From NCBI RefSeq assembly GCF_027172205.1, contig NC_070615.1, positions 40,098,501 to 40,162,500 of the forward strand: a DNA stretch of 64,000 bases. The letters are read 5' to 3'. The notes below the pieces were generated by a model that saw only the letters and a list, made by a program, of their open reading frames with translations, was not told the origin of the DNA and did no database searches. This document shows positions 1 to 14,828 of this stretch, piece by piece (the stretch's first letter is position 1; each line of letters opens with the position of its first letter). This DNA comes from Podarcis raffonei. Taxonomy: Eukaryota > Chordata > Lepidosauria > Squamata > Lacertidae. Made by a program: the position numbers and the translations under genes.

Positions 1-54
1 CCAGTGAATTTCATGGCCAAGTGGGGATTTGAACCCTGGTCTCCCTGGGTAGTG

Positions 55-396
55 GGCGCCACTACTGAGAAGGCCCTCTGCCTGGTTCCTTGTAACTTGA
101 CTTCTCGCAGTGAGGGAACCGCCAGAAGGCCCTCGGAGCTGGACCTCAGTGTGTGGGCTGAACGATCGGGTGGTAATGTTCCTTCAGGTATACTGGGCCA
201 AGGCTGTTTAGGACTTTAAAGGTCAGCACCAACACTTTGAATTGTGTTTGGAAATGTACTAGGAGGCAATGTAGGTCATTCAAGACTGGTGTTATGTGGT
301 CTCGGTGGCCACTCCCAGTCACCAATCTAGCTGTCGCATTCTGGATTAGTTGCAGTATCCAGATCACCTTCAAAGGTAGCCCCACATGCTCTCCCC
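55..396 (-). mobile_element. L2-like LINE 3' fragment
   Basis: The minus strand carries the 3' segment seen in sense orientation at 14216-14822 and 24003-24516: the coding tail for the '[11 protein letters not shown]' and 'FKALN' blocks, followed by the 'HPH...ARTLRS' segment. Those copies end in an (ATT)n tail, which this one lacks. Bases 1-54 look like part of a separate tRNA-like SINE in antisense (a GGATTTGAACCC box). Family assignment rests on the L2/CR1-type reverse transcriptase C-terminus. Confidence 0.6.
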
Positions 397-751
397 CAAG
401 TTGCTCACAACCTCCCTGATCTCCTGGATTCAAGATCTTTACCTCAAACAAGAACAAACAAGCAAAACTGGAGAAGCCAACATCAAACATCCCCCCTGTA
501 TGCTTTCGAGTAATTCTGTGGAATCAGTCAACCTCTAGTGTGTAGTCAGAATTATTCTGCAAGTCAGTCTATTGGCACATCTAACACAATACTGACTTGG
601 TATAACGTATTTTGCAATGTTCCTAATGTATCAGATGTTTCTGTTAACTGCAAAAGTTTTTTTCCAGAAAAACATTTCTGCTTTTACAACACGTCATTGC
701 AGAAAAATCCAACTCAGTTGATGTTCTCAAGCTGCCTTTTGCTCTGGTGCC

Positions 752-3700
752 ATGAAGACCTTGTTTAAATGCTTCTGGAATCTGCGGCCACCTCACACAT
801 TGCTCCATCAAGTCAAAAGACACCTTGCCTCTCCAATCACCTCACACTACGAAGCTATAAACCGATGTGAGCAGGAAGTGCCCAAGTACTTCAATTTTGC
901 TAGTGATGTTCTGGACAGGTGGGCCCAAGTGGAAAAGGTATGAATTTGTCTGCTTTAAGAAGACATTCATGGCTGGCAGGAAAACAGGATATTGATGGTA
1001 CTATAGGTGTGCTTTTATGTTCTCCTTGGAGTACAGGGGACATGTGGTTTTGTTCAGTTACATGTTCCCCAAACTAAGAGACTGAAGGAAGTCTTGGATT
1101 TGGTCACACGGGTTATCTAACTCTAGTCATTGGTAGGATTCTGATCCATGATTTCTGTAAGCTCCCTTTATTTGCCTTGAGTTACCTGGGCTGACTATGG
1201 ATCTAATTCAGTTGTAGACAGGTATCGATGAATCAACCAGTTTTGACGTCTCTGGTTTCCTTAATTTTCCAATTTTAAATCTCCACATTCTTGCAACAAT
1301 TTGTGATTATTTGTTTTAATCCTCACGAAAATTCATCAGCATTTGCCTGCGAATTTCTCCTAGCAGTGTTTTTTGTGGGGGGTTTTTTAACCAACCTGCA
1401 TATTGGAAAGCTCTTTTACCTAATGTAATACATGTTGGTATGTCATATTCATGAACAAATGCAATTCTTTGTGCATAATTTCCCTTAATATATGTGTTTT
1501 TGTATTTACCATTTGGTTGGAGAACTGCATCACAAACTTCAGAGAGATGAAAATTTCAAAGGATAACCATGTTTCAGTTCACATTTTGGTTCAAAAAGTC
1601 CAAATTAGGTATTTTCTCATTAAAATGCAAACAGAAGTGAATTTCCCCTCCCATTCATTGTGGCAGACCACATAATTTGCATGTCTGAGATCCCAGGTTG
1701 GGAATGACCTCTGACCTGGGAATGATCGCTGTCTGAAACCCAGGAGAACTGTTGCCATTCATTGCAGAGATTTGTTTCATATTATATTGCATATGCAGCC
1801 CCCTGTAATTTATAACTTTCCCTTCGATGTCAGGAATAGTTTTAGCAACTCCTTGTAGCAACTTCACCGACAAAAGGAAAGCTGCCAGCGGTAAATGGGG
1901 GTAAACAAAGACAGGAACCTTTCCTCTCTTGTTGCAAACGCCGTCACTGGCAAGACCAGGCATAGGCAAACTCTGGCCCTCCAGATGTTTGGGACTACAA
2001 TTCCCATCACCCCTGACTACTGGTCCTGTTAGCTAGGGATGATGGGAGTTGTAGTCCCAAACAGCTGGAGGGCCGGCGTTTGCCTATGCCTGGGCAAGAG
2101 GTTATCTTTTCCTCTCAACCAGAAGAAGCAGAGACAGAAGCAGAAACTCTAGGCAGTTCAGCAACTAACTGGAGAGTATGCCATCCAGCAATAAAATTTA
2201 AAAGATACCAAAAAAGAACGCCAAGCAAAGGGCAACTCCCAACACACATGCAGGCTCACCGCAGCCAAAACACACAATAAGATAAAAAAAGTTCTTGATA
2301 AAAAACAACAACGGGACACGGGTGGTGCTGTGGGTTAAACCACAGAGCCTAGGACTTGGCGATCAGAAGGTCGGCGGTTCGAATCCCCGTGACGGGATGA
2401 GCTCCCGTTGCTTGGTCCCTGCTTCTGCCAACCTAGCAGTTCGAAAGCACCTCAAAGTGCAAGTAGATAAATAGGTACCGCTCCGGCGGGAAGATAAACG
2501 ACGTTTCCGTGTGCTGCTCTGGTTCGCCAGAAGTGGCTTAGTCATGCTGGCCACATGACCCAGAAGCTGTACGCCTTGGCCAATAAAGTGAGATGAGCAC
2601 CACAACCCCAGAGTCGGTCACAACAGGACCTAAGAGTCGGGGTCCCTTTACCTTTACCTAAAAAACAACAACACGCAGTTGCTTACAGTAATACAACCAA
2701 ATAAAAGAAAGAAACGGTTTTGGAACAATTAGGACTTCAAAAGGTATTTAAAACGATAAAAACTTGAGCAAACTGCAGAGCTAAAAACAAACAGTGCTCA
2801 CCCGGAAGTGCCCCCTCAGGGATGAGCCACATCAATTCATTGTAGACAATACCAAGCTAGATGGGCCCATGAGTTGACTCAGTATAAGACAGCTCCGTAT
2901 GATGACCGCTTCCAAGGCAAGTCTATTCCTAGGGTACTCCTGCCCGCTCTATCTTTCCCTTACCATTCCCTGTTGGTCATAAAATCCTATCTGATTGGTG
3001 CATGTGCTTGGCCCTGTGGATTATGCACCATTTTTAGTTGTCTTTCATCTTATTATAGCTTTTTGGGTTATCTGTTAGGAAGGAAAGAGATCTCCAAACC
3101 CAGCCTTCTGGTGGGTGAATGACCAGAGCAAAGAGGTGAAGTGGAGCTTTGAGGAACTGGGAGTCTTATCCCAGAAAGCTGCCAACATGCTCCTTGGTCC
3201 ATGCAGCTTGCAAAGAGGTGACCGGATCATGACAGTTCTACCCCGGATTCCAGAATGGTGGCTACTAAGTGTGGCTTGTATGCGGACAGGTTAGTCAATA
3301 TTATGGGCAAGAAAATAGTCATTAGTGTTGGGTGGATTTGGAGGGCAGGATAGGATATTATTTCATTATTTATCCTTCCTCTTACTTGTGTGAGTCCAAT
3401 GTTTAGCTAGCAGAGCTTAAAATTTAGCATCCCTTTGCAGCATCAAACGTAGAAACTTCTGGGGCAAAGGTTGCTTAACCTTATTAATAATTATCTAGGA
3501 TGCTTTAGCAGACTAGATCTTCCCATTTTATCCCTTTCATTTGGTTTAATTGTAATGTAATGTAAGAATAAAATTACTGTTCACTTACATAAAGCTTCAG
3601 ACTTGGTTCAGCAGTAAGCAGCAGTGAAAAACAAACAAGGCAGAATAAACTTCTAGATTACAAAATACATGGTTTAAATAAAAAAATTGGAATCTAGTAG

Positions 3701-3757
3701 CATCCTTTCTCTGTTGGCTACATGGCGAAGAAAGAAAACTGAGCTCTGAGCAGGAAG

Positions 3758-3800
<43 letters not shown>

Positions 3801-6800
3801 TTATTTCTACCCCACCCATCTGGCTGGGTTTCCCCAGCCACTCGGGGCAGCTTCCAACAGAAGGTTAAAAATACATTTAAGGAAGTAGTAACGATTATTT
3901 TCCTATGTTTACTTTTCCTGCCAGGGCAAGCAAAGGATGTGACCTCACAAAGCCCCATCTCTAGGAATTTACAGGAGAAACTCCATGTGTCTTAACCCTT
4001 TGCTTATCTAGCAACATATGAAATTTTATTTCGGCTGCGACATTATTTCCCAGAATAAGAACATAAGATGAGTCTGCTAGATCAGACCAATGGCTCATCC
4101 AGATCAGCATGCTGTTCTCACAGAGGCCACCCAGATCCTTGTGGGAAATCCTTCAGCAAGACCTGAGCACAAGAGCACTCTCCCCTCCTGCGATTTCCAG
4201 CAAGTGGTATTCAGAAGAATTCCTGCCTCCGACTGCGGAGGCAGAGCAGAACCAGTTCTAGATAAACCTTTAGAAGAAGGCTTGGAAGGCTTTAAAAGGG
4301 ACTTAGTCAAACACATGGAGGATAAGGCTATCAATGGCTATTAGTCCTGGTGGTTTTGTGCTACCTTCAGGTATCAGAGGCAGTATGCCTTTGAATAACA
4401 GTGGCTTGGGATCATGAGTGGAAGAGAATTATTACACTATTTTTATGGGTGTGCTGGGCCCGGGGATAACCCGAGTAACGCAGTCCAGGTCCGGTCCCAA
4501 ATCCAAGGGTTCCACGAGGAGTCAGTCCAAAAGGGCCAAGGCAGGACACAAGGCAGGAAACCAGGCAAGGTCAGGCACAGGATCACAGGTAGGTTCTGGC
4601 AAACAGCAATGTTGCTCCCGCAACCTGGGATGGGGTCCGACAGCCTTTTATCTCTGTCGGGGTAACAGCCAGTCCTGATCCCCCAGTGACTCACCTCCCT
4701 GTCTCGTCCGAAGGCGAACACTCCTCCTGCGAGTACTCAGGTCTCTCCTTCTCTAGACCTCAGTCTCTGCAGCTCGGGAGATGTCAATGGGTTACTAGAC
4801 CCAGAGGCCGCCTCAGCCTCTCCTGACCCAACTGGTAGTAGAGCAGCTGTAAGTGATTGCACAGCAGAGGGCAACAAGGTAATCCCCGCATCTGGAGCCA
4901 GGGCAGGCTCAGGCCCCTGACTCGGCCCAGCTGGTGCTTGTTGCAGGGGAACCTGTGCAGACTGGGGCTCTTCAGAATCAGGCCCCAGACTAGGTTCAGA
5001 TGCCGCCTTAGGCAAAGGATCTGGTGTGGACTGAGACTCCTCTGGCTCCAAGTCCGAGCCCGAGTCCCAGGCCATCACAATGGGCATCCTAGAGACATCT
5101 GGTCAGCCACTGTGAAAACAGTATGCTAATCTAGATGGACCTTTGTTCTGACCCAGTAGAGCTCTTCTTTATGTTCTTATGCTACTGATTCATTTATCTG
5201 AGGTTCAGCACACCTGCTTTAACCACCGCATTATCCTCAAATGATACACCACTGGAGACTTTCTGGGTTCTCTGCTCACTTCATTGCCTGCTTCCTTTCT
5301 AGGCATTGTTTTCATCCCAGGGACGCCCCAGTTAACCGCCAAAGACATCTCCTACAGGCTCCAGGCTTCCAAAGCCAAATGCATCGTGGTCAGCGACACG
5401 TTGGCCCCTGCAGTGGACTCAGTCCTGTCCGAATGCAGTTTTCTGAAAACCAAGCTTCTTGTGTCCGACAGCAGCAGAGATGGCTGGCTGAACTTCAAGG
5501 ATCTCTTCCAGTAAGTACTGCAATGGACAGAGCATGAAATGAGAGCAACCAATTGCTATGCTCAATCTGCTAAGAGGTTCCAGGTGTACAACACTTACTC
5601 AGTTATAGCTTTCTTTGGAAGGATATCACTGAGGACTCACTGATGTTTTGTAACATTGATATTTATTTACCAGCTGGGTGTAGGTGGAAGCATAGATAGA
5701 ACCAAGGGTGGATAACTATCTTCAGGCCTAGGGCCAGACTGACCCACAACAAACCCTTCAAGGGTCATGTGTTAAGGGGGCTGGAGCTGAAGTGAAAAAG
5801 TGGGGATAGCCAATTTTATTTCTTTTTTAAAAAAAAAACTCATTTGGGGGGATCAGTAAGATCACAAAAACCTTTTGACACCACAGCAGGGGCTCTTCAG
5901 GAGTGATTAGTTAAAACATTTTTTAAATATTTTTTTTAATAGACAAATTTGGAAGAGCTTGACAGGCACAGAAATCCTTTTGGCATTACAGTGGGATACT
6001 TACGAGACCACACACTAAAAATATATAATCCATTTTAAATTTATATAAATGGACAAATTTGGGGGGTCTTTGGAGCATGCCCAGAAAACTTCTTGGTGGC
6101 CGAGAAACTTGGATGCTGTACAGCAATCCATTGGATTTGTGCCAAGCTGGTGTAGTTTGGGAAGCTTGCCAGGGGGTTTCATTCATGAAATGCATGTTTC
6201 ACATTGATCCCGTACGATGTCACTGTTTTTAAGAGCAGCACCTGCCAACCACGACTGCGTTAAGACAACAAGCGACGAGCCCATGATCATCTACTTTACA
6301 AGTGGGAGCACAGGGTCTCCCAAAATGGTGGAACATTCCCACTGCAGTTACGGGATTGGATTTACAGCAAGCGGCAGGTAACGCCCGTTGACTTCTTTCA
6401 AACTCTTGCAGTGGCAAAACAGTGCAACGCCATTTTAGATTAGGGTGCAAAGGGCCCTGACAGGATTGGAAAGCTTCAGGTTAAGAGGAAGGCAGGTGGA
6501 TCAGAAGGATGGGAAGCTCAGGCTGGGGCACAGGTGCTGGGTTCTGTCCAGCTCTTGGGGGGCAGCAGAAGTATGATGTCATGTGGCAGGAAGAGGCCTG
6601 ATGGGGACTGTCACATCCACAGGAAGGCCTGATGGGGCCCAACGCGGCTCTGGCTAGGCCTAACGGGCCATGGAATATTGACGGGGCCCACCCCCCTGGT
6701 TGAAAATGGGGTGTGTGACTTGGCGCCCCCCAGCTCCCCCCTAGATGGCACCCTTGGGCCAGGTAAAGCAGCATTGCCCATTACTAAGGTTGTAAGAAGG

Positions 6801-9800
6801 CAACGATTTCTGTTCTGGACTGTATTCATCACTGTCAGCACTGTTTCTCTTGCACTGCAGTTTGGTTTCCCTCCAATACTATGTTATTTGTCTCACTGTC
6901 TGCTACTTAATGCAAGTTATGTAACTTACATAATGTATGTAACTTTGGCATAGCTTGCAAGGTGGGGGAGAAGAGAGCAGCAGGCTCAACCAATGGTGCA
7001 ATTAGAGAGTTTTAGACTTGACTTAGATTATGATGTGCTCCCTGTAGCCCCCTAGGGACTTCTATTCTGCTAAATGGGGCCCTAGACTTCCTCCCCAAAG
7101 TCTTACCTGTCAGCAGGGACAAAGCATTGCTGGAGGTGAGGAGTTTTCTTTCTTTGATCTACTCCACTGCCCATATGGACTTTGCACTTCTCCACCAGCT
7201 CTCCCCGTACCCTCTAAATCAGATGTGCAACATCTCTGCCGAGACAGCCTGTAAACTGCTTCCCAAGATCCTGACTATCAACAGCCAATACAAATGTGTT
7301 CTTTCTCACTGAACAGGCACTGGATGAATCTGAGTCCTTCAGATATATTCTGGAATACATCTGACACAGGATGGGTGAAGTCAGCTTGGAGCAGCGTGTT
7401 TGCTCCGTGGATCAATGGGTCATGTGTCTTTGTACATCACCTGTTGAAGTTCGAACCCACTGTCATAATAAATGTAAGAATAAAGGTCTGTGGAGTGTAG
7501 GTGGGTTCGGTCATGACCAAAGACTGAGATTCAGCTCAAAAAGGATTTATTGGATCATCAGGAACAAGAAGAACAAGAATGACAAACAGGGACACTGGGC
7601 CTAGTATATATACCTTAAGCCGGCTGAGGCAAAACACACCCACCACCTGTGATAGGCTGCCTTAATGCTGCAATTAGCGAATCACAACACTGGCCCTATC
7701 TCAGCAGCGATTGGCAGCCTGCCACCTATTAAGAATGTCTTTGGAGGGTTTTAGAATCCTTTCTGTCTTTTGTTATGCAGATGAAGCTCCTGAGCTCCAG
7801 GAGGCTTGAAGGCCTAGGCCTGCATTGCATTCATGCAGCCTGGCTTCAGTCTACAATGCCTGCATACATAACATCCTGCATGCAGGTCATAGGTTCACTT
7901 TTAAGGAAAGGGTTCAGTTGTAAGGGATGAGCATTTCATGCAAAAAGTTTCAGATTCAAGCATTGGCAAATATGGAAAAGACTTCAGGTCTGAGGATCTC
8001 AAGAGCCTCTGCCAGGCTATGTAGGGTCTGTGGACCAGAAATGAGGAACCTCAAGGTCTGGACCCAAATAAAGCCCTCTATGCTTCTAAAGAAGGCCTAC
8101 CGGACTCCCCCTAGGTCACACCCCTTTCCAAGCCACAACCCTCACTGGTCCGGCTTTGCAGCCTCCTTGACCACTTTTGCCCAGCTAGAATGAGTCCTTC
8201 AACTCTGATAATGCCTCTTGATTCCCTGGGCGGAAGATAGAGAGGGATATGTGAGTGTGTAGAATCTAGAGCTGTGCACTGGGTCCCAAACTGGATCTTT
8301 CTGATTCTGGTAGACCTCTTTCAGCTGGATCAGGTTGAGGCAGCATGGGATCACCCCAGATCAGCTCAAGTCCACCCAGAGTGATCTGGGGCTGTCAAAA
8401 GAGAGGTCTACCTGGCAGAAGGGAGAAGCTAAGGAGATGGGCAATCCGTCTGTGTACATTGTTACACTGCATACCCATTTTTCTGATGTTTATAAAGAGA
8501 GCTTCTTTTGAAAGTGCCTTCTGACGTCCCACCGAAAGCTACCCTCCTAACGTTGGATCTCACCCTATGCTCCAAAACCAGAATTTGAGGTTGCAATAAT
8601 GGTTGTACTTCCATTGCCTCCTTTCAGACTCTCAACCGATACCCAATCACGACTTTCTGCACAGCTCCTACTGCATACCGGATGTTGGTTCAGCACGATC
8701 TCACCAGGTACTTTCTAATGTGTAACTGGAAAGATGAACACAAGAGAAGTGTGATGAGAATTGGATGGGTGGCAAGAGGTTCTTGTCATTTGCTCCAGCT
8801 GCTCATCTTTACCACGGACAGCTGTAGTTCCTAGTAGATCACTGTCCTTGTTTTATGGAGGTGGGTTGTTAAAATTTTGCTAGCCCATGAGCATATTTTG
8901 GTTCCATGCTCTTGCAAGAGCCAAATGACTCGTGCAAGAGCACAGCACCACTGCTGAGCTCAGCAGCAGCTGTGCTGAAGGGAGTGGGCATTCTGGAATC
9001 TAATCAGAAGCCGGGATGGCTTCTGTAATTCCACAATGTCCCAGGAAAACACTTGAAGGGTATGCGTTTTTACCTTATTCACACTGTAGAATACCTGTGT
9101 GGGCAGGTAAGGAAAGATTGTAATTCATTTCTACCCTAGCGCATTATGGGAGAAAGAGACACTCTTGAGTCATTGCCCGTAGTTTGAGGCTTGGGGGTTC
9201 TTGGGAATGGAGCCTGGCTTGTACACCATGGCAAATGTTACGAAAACAGATGCTTAACCTAGTCTATCATTTGAATAATTGCATGACTAGAGAAATTGCA
9301 TACTGTTCCCTGCATAATCCATTTGCTTAATCAAGTTAAGCATAATACCACTGCAAAGTGGTTTATGAAACACAGTCTAATCGAATTCAAGGGATTAGGT
9401 GAAAACACCAGCACAAATCCAGCTGGCTATAGCTGGTGCTTCTGTAGCAGGTGTGGGGAACCGACAGCCCTCTAGATGTTTCGGGAACACAACTGGCATC
9501 AGCCCCAGTGTCCTGCTCTAGGTGAGTCCCAGGTTGCAGGAAACTTTCCAGATAACCAAGACTGTTGTGGGTATGGGCAGCAGGAACATCCAAGGTCCAA
9601 TTCCAGACAAGCAGTGGTTCCTAGAGGGGCTCAGGCAAGGGTCCATCTGAGCTCCAGTCTAGGGCAGCAGAGATTCAAACAAGAACTCAGACAAGAGGGA
9701 AGCCCAAGGTCCAGCTCACCAGCAGCTCAGATAAAGAACAGGTCAAAGGGTGGGTCAAAGTCCAGGTAAGAAAACAGCTAGCTGTAAAAACATTGGCAGG

Positions 9801-12800
9801 ACTATTGTAATAACCTGCAGTTTTTAAAATATAGATATATGAAAATTGATGAATAAAAGAATGATTTGATATAATTTAGAATATGCAGGGAATGATGATA
9901 AAAAAAATTAATGAACCGCAGAAAGAGGAGGAAGTCGAGTTTTGAAATGTTTGATTTACTGTTAAACTACTATTGAAATGTATATAAATGAAAACCATAA
10001 ATATATGAAGAAAACAGCTAGCTCTGTGTACAACACAACGTGGTGGTAGCAAGACATTGAGGCGTTAAGTCAGAGATGCCGTAACCCCAGCCTGGGCCCT
10101 GCTGCAGCCTCTTCGAGATTCTGCAGAGAGACCTACTCAGGAGGAGGGTCCATGAATAAATAGCCCTTTACTCACGAGGAGTCTTCTGCAACTGAGGTCT
10201 TCGCAGGGGTTGTTCTTACTCTGCATCCCAGACTGAGCTCCCTTTCTGCAGGGAGGGGGCCCCGCCAGCCTCCCCCAAGGGAGGGTCCCAACTCTTCCGT
10301 GGATATTGTTCTGGGCTATTCCTGAGTTTCTGGGGCTCCGGATCCTCCTTGGTAGAGGAGTCATCTGGTGAGGGCATGGGACCCAGCAAGCAGAGCCGAT
10401 GATCAGGGGTGATGGGAGTTGTAGCAACATCTGGCGGACCAAAGCTCCCTCACCCCTGATCTATAGGATTCCTACTGATGGTTGCCATTTCTTCTCAAGC
10501 TGCAAATTCATGAGCCTGAAGCACTGTGTGACAGGAGGGGAACCACTCATCCCAGAAGTGATGGAGCGGTGGAAGGCTCATACAGGGCTGGATATCTATG
10601 AAGGCTACGGACAAACAGAAACAGTATGTCTGTCTTTGTTAGTGTATGGTGGTGGGTTTTTCGACAGCATTCCATTCTGTCCAATCTTCTGGGGGGTAAA
10701 TTCTAGTGGTGGGCGTGGCTTGGGACAAAAGTGGGCGGAGCAAGGAATGTAAATCTTTCCTTTTTCCTGGGCACTAGTTTCTACATGCACCTCTCAATCC
10801 CCTTTGCTCCTAGACCAAACCTTGCTTGTCTTAGACTGGTATGCTGTCTTCTCATGCCACAGTGAAAACAATCTCCTCCCTCTCCAAAATCGCCCCAAAT
10901 TTCATTTAGTTGTATTGTGCTCTCTCGCTCTCTCTTTCTTACAGGTAACAATATGTTCCAATATAAAGGGAATGAAAATCAAACCGGGCTCACTAGGAAT
11001 GGCTTCTCCACCATATGATGTCCAGGTACAAACTTAAATTTACCAGAATGGTGTCCATCGAAAGGAATAAATATTCTTTATCCTTGTACTTTAATTCCCT
11101 ATAATTATCTGTCACCAAGTAAATCCCCGTTATTATGAATTGCAGGGAAGTCCTGTGTATGCAAGTAATTTGCTCTTTTCTCAGCTGTGTCCCAGCTGAG
11201 CAGTCCATTTTCCTTGTTCCAAAGAATTGAATGGGAATCAATGAAAACTGATTAGCCCCCTCTTTCTTTATCTAAATATTCTCAAATGTTTTCCATTTCT
11301 CAATAGAATATCATGTACTAGAACTCTGTGAAAACACACACACACACACACACACACTGCATGCATTATATATATACCATAGAACTTAATGGGGGCCATT
11401 GCTTACTAAGTCAATCCTCACTTGCATAGTTCAGTTCTCCATGTTCCTACTCTTTCCCATTTCTTGGAGTGTAACAGAACCCTGAGAACAAGCTTTATCT
11501 CTTTTTATTTATTCCATAGAACTTAATGGGTGCCACAGAGAACCAAGGATATGCATATAAATTTTAAATCAAGGCCTGTCAATTGAAATGATATGTGCAT
11601 TTTGGGAAGCTTCCTTCTGTTGTTTGTTTGTTTGTTTGTTTGTTTGTTTCTATAGACTGTAGATGATGAAGGCAATGTTCAACCTCCAGGACAAGAAGGG
11701 TACATTGCGATCAGGATCAAACCCAAGCGACCATTTTGTCTTTTCTCAGGGTACTTAGTAAGTATTATCTGAGGTGACGAAGTGGGCAAACTAAGGAAGG
11801 AGAAGAAAACCAACACATAAGACTCTTGCTACACTTTCCTGTGTAACTTTTTAAGCCAGGGGGAGGCAAAGCTGTACCCTCCAGATATTGTAGGTCTTCG
11901 ACACCCATCAGCCTCAGCCAGCCTGGCCAGATGTGAGCTATAACTCAGCAACATCTAAAAGGTATCAAGTTGCCTGCCCCTGCTCTAATGAATGAGTTGT
12001 ACTTCCCTGTTCTTGTGGGAGGAATGTATTTTGGGTTTTTATGTTCATTTTTGTGTAGTTTTTTCTAATAAATAATAATAATAACTCGATTTGGTGTTCC
12101 TCAGCAGGTCTGGTGAAAATGTTCACCAACAGCTTCACTTGATCTGGTTTTGCATTTGTAACAGGGTTTGGTTGTGGTAAGGGATGGGGGAACGGATTTG
12201 ATCCCATTCACATGTAAAGATGAACCTTCTTCATTTGCACTTCCCAAAACAATACCCAAACTGAAACACAGCCATCCTTTGGAACTTGCACTTTTCTGAA
12301 TTTTGCAATGTCGTGGTATGTGTACCCAAAAAAAGGGCATATACCAGGGTAAACTGCATAAAATGCATACATTGGTGGAAATAACTTATCTAGCTCTGCT
12401 ATATTAAGGGAAATGGCTTTGCAGAACCTTGGTGCAACAGCCCTTTCCCCATTTGTGAATCCCAACAACTGGTATTCACAGTCCGATGGTATTCACTCCT
12501 CTGATGGTGGAGATGGAAAATAGCCATCATGGCTAAAATCCGTTCATAACTTCATCATCCATCAATTTGTCTAATCCTCTTTTCAAATCATCCACTCTCC
12601 CATTACATGGTGGTTTGGTTTAGGGTCTGGTGGAGAGTATGAGAAAATAGAGGCAACAGAGAGGCAGAGATAGGACACACTCAGGATAGGACTCAGATAG
12701 GGCAGAGGAAGTGACAGCATCTGGTCCAAGGACCCTCCAAGATCTGGAGCTGACACTGTAATCAACCCAAGAGCCAGTCGCCTTGCTATTTTATCTTGAG

Positions 12801-14777
12801 GCACCATTACCAAAAGGGACAGATCAGCAGTCATTGGTTGAAATGTTGTCTGGTTGTTGTTGCCAGGATAACCCTGAGAAAACAGCAGCTAGTGAACGTG
12901 GCGATTTCTATATCACTGGAGACAGAGCGATTAAAGATGAAGAAGGTTATTTCTTTTTTGTCGGAAGATCAGACGATTTGATTAATTCTGCTGGGTAGGT
13001 TTGGTTCAGTTGGCTTTTTCATTTGCTCTGCGACAAAAGGCATGGGACTCACCTCCTTCTGTCTCTTAGGTACCGTATCGGCCCGTTTGAAGTGGAGAGT
13101 GCCTTGATAGAGCACCCAGCTGTGGTGGAATCGGCTGTGGTCAGCAGCCCAGATCCTGTGAGAGGAGAGGTAACAGGCAGCCAACACATTCTGCAACACA
13201 CGATACTCAGGGGGCAAATGCCACATGCAGTTTGCTTGCTTGGGGAAAGCGTAATAAATCTTGAAACTTGACAGTGGCACTGGCAGTACTGCATTTCAGG
13301 GATGTTTCTGAGTTGAGGAACTATGAAAATGTTCTCAGTGAGCAAACTCACCTTAGCTCAGCTGGGTACAAATGAAAAGTCGGGGGGGGAAACAGCCCAA
13401 TGCATGATCTTACCAGGACCACAATGGGGTCTAAATATCTTCCTTTCCCTAGAGATGCTGCCAACCTCCATGAATCCCTAAATCCTCGTCTTCCCTTCCC
13501 TCCAAACAGTTATATTTGCTATGCTCTGGCTATGGCCATCACAAAATTAATTTATGAATCTATCTTGGCCTGTAGTTCTCCAAGTGAGAATCCTTCTGTA
13601 AATAAAATGGCGCAATCCATGCTCAAGAGCTGGGGCAACAGCAGGCTCAGGGGAACCCCCCAAATTTGCAATATTTAGAGGGGAATTTCCTAAGTGGGGT
13701 GAAACTACATGAGAATAGAGCATGCTTGGTGGATGTGAAATGCTGGCTGACTGCAGGGGGACGAGGGGAAGGGGGAATAGAATGGAGTGTTGTTTGCTAC
13801 ACCAGGCACTTAATCACACTGAAACCTACTTTTTCTCTCTGAGTCATTAAAGCACATACAATTGGCATCCTATAGGTGGTGAAAGCCTTTGTCGTCTTGT
13901 CACCTGCCTTTTTATCACATGACCCAGAAGAATTAATCAAGGAGCTCCAGGATCATGTGAAAAAGGTGACTGCTCCTTACAAGTATCCTAGAAAGGCAAG
14001 TATCTTCCCAGGACCTCACCAGGAAATGACAGTGTGTGTTGAGAAGTCAAACCAAGAAGTTGTGTCTCACTTTCCTGTTGGACTGATGTGATATGTGCCT
14101 TAGTGGCTTGGTGCTGACCTGGGAGACTTTTCCCTACTCATGGCTCTAGGTACAGGAAGACACCAGTGATTTCACTGGTTCTATGTAAGTGATGCACTAT
14201 GTAAGTTCATGCTCTAGTTATCTCCCGCTTGGACTACTGCAATGCGCTCTAACTTGGGGCTACCTTCGAAGGTGACCTGGAAACTACAACTAATCCAGAA
14301 TGCGGCAGCTAGACTGGTGACTGGGAGTGGCCGCCGAGACCATATAACACCGGTCCTGAGAGACCTACATTGGCTCCCAGTATGTTTCCAAGCACAAGTG
14401 TTGGTGCTGACCTTTAAAGCCCTAAATGGCCTCAGCCCAATATACCTGAAGGAGCGTCTCCACCCCCATCGTTCAGCCCAGACACTGAGGTCCAGCTTCT
14501 GGCAGTTCCCCTACTGTGAGAAGTGAGGTTGCAGGGAACCAGGCAGAGGGCCTTATCGGCAGTGGCGCTCATCCTGTTCAGCGCCCTCCTATCAGATGTC
14601 AAAGAAATAAGCAACTATCTGACTTTTAGAAGACATCTGAAGGCAACCCTGTTTAGGGAAGTTTTTAATGTTTGATGTTTTATGGTGTTTTTAATATTCT
14701 GTTGGGAGCCGCCCAGAGTGGCTGCAGAAACCCAGCCAGATGGGTGGGGTATAAATATATTATTATTATTATTGTTG

Positions 14778-14828
<51 letters not shown>

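Larger units (their letters stand above)
938..3078 (+). other. Gene A intron 1
   Basis: 2141-base GT-AG intron. It contains an unclassified AT-rich repeat (about 1235-1670), a palindromic hAT-type element (1957-2092) and a tRNA-derived SINE (2313-2658). Bases 2830-2890 resemble a short SINE-like piece that recurs at 44925-44990 and 56455-56520. Nothing recognisable was seen in 960-1230. Confidence 0.75.

Noticed and set aside
2376-2390. tRNA gene suggested by the B-box-like GGTTCGAATCC
   Set aside because: This and similar hits belong to tRNA-derived SINEs; no cloverleaf with intact acceptor stem was seen.
4737-5087. 116-codon minus-strand open frame rich in Pro, Ser and Glu
   Set aside because: It lies almost entirely inside the solo LTR at 4450-5079 and has low-complexity composition, so it is not a host gene.
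9505-10395. LTR element interrupting the hAT-type palindrome at 9450/10400
   Set aside because: The insert is real, but no pair of TG...CA ends with matching flanks could be found, so it stays unclassified.
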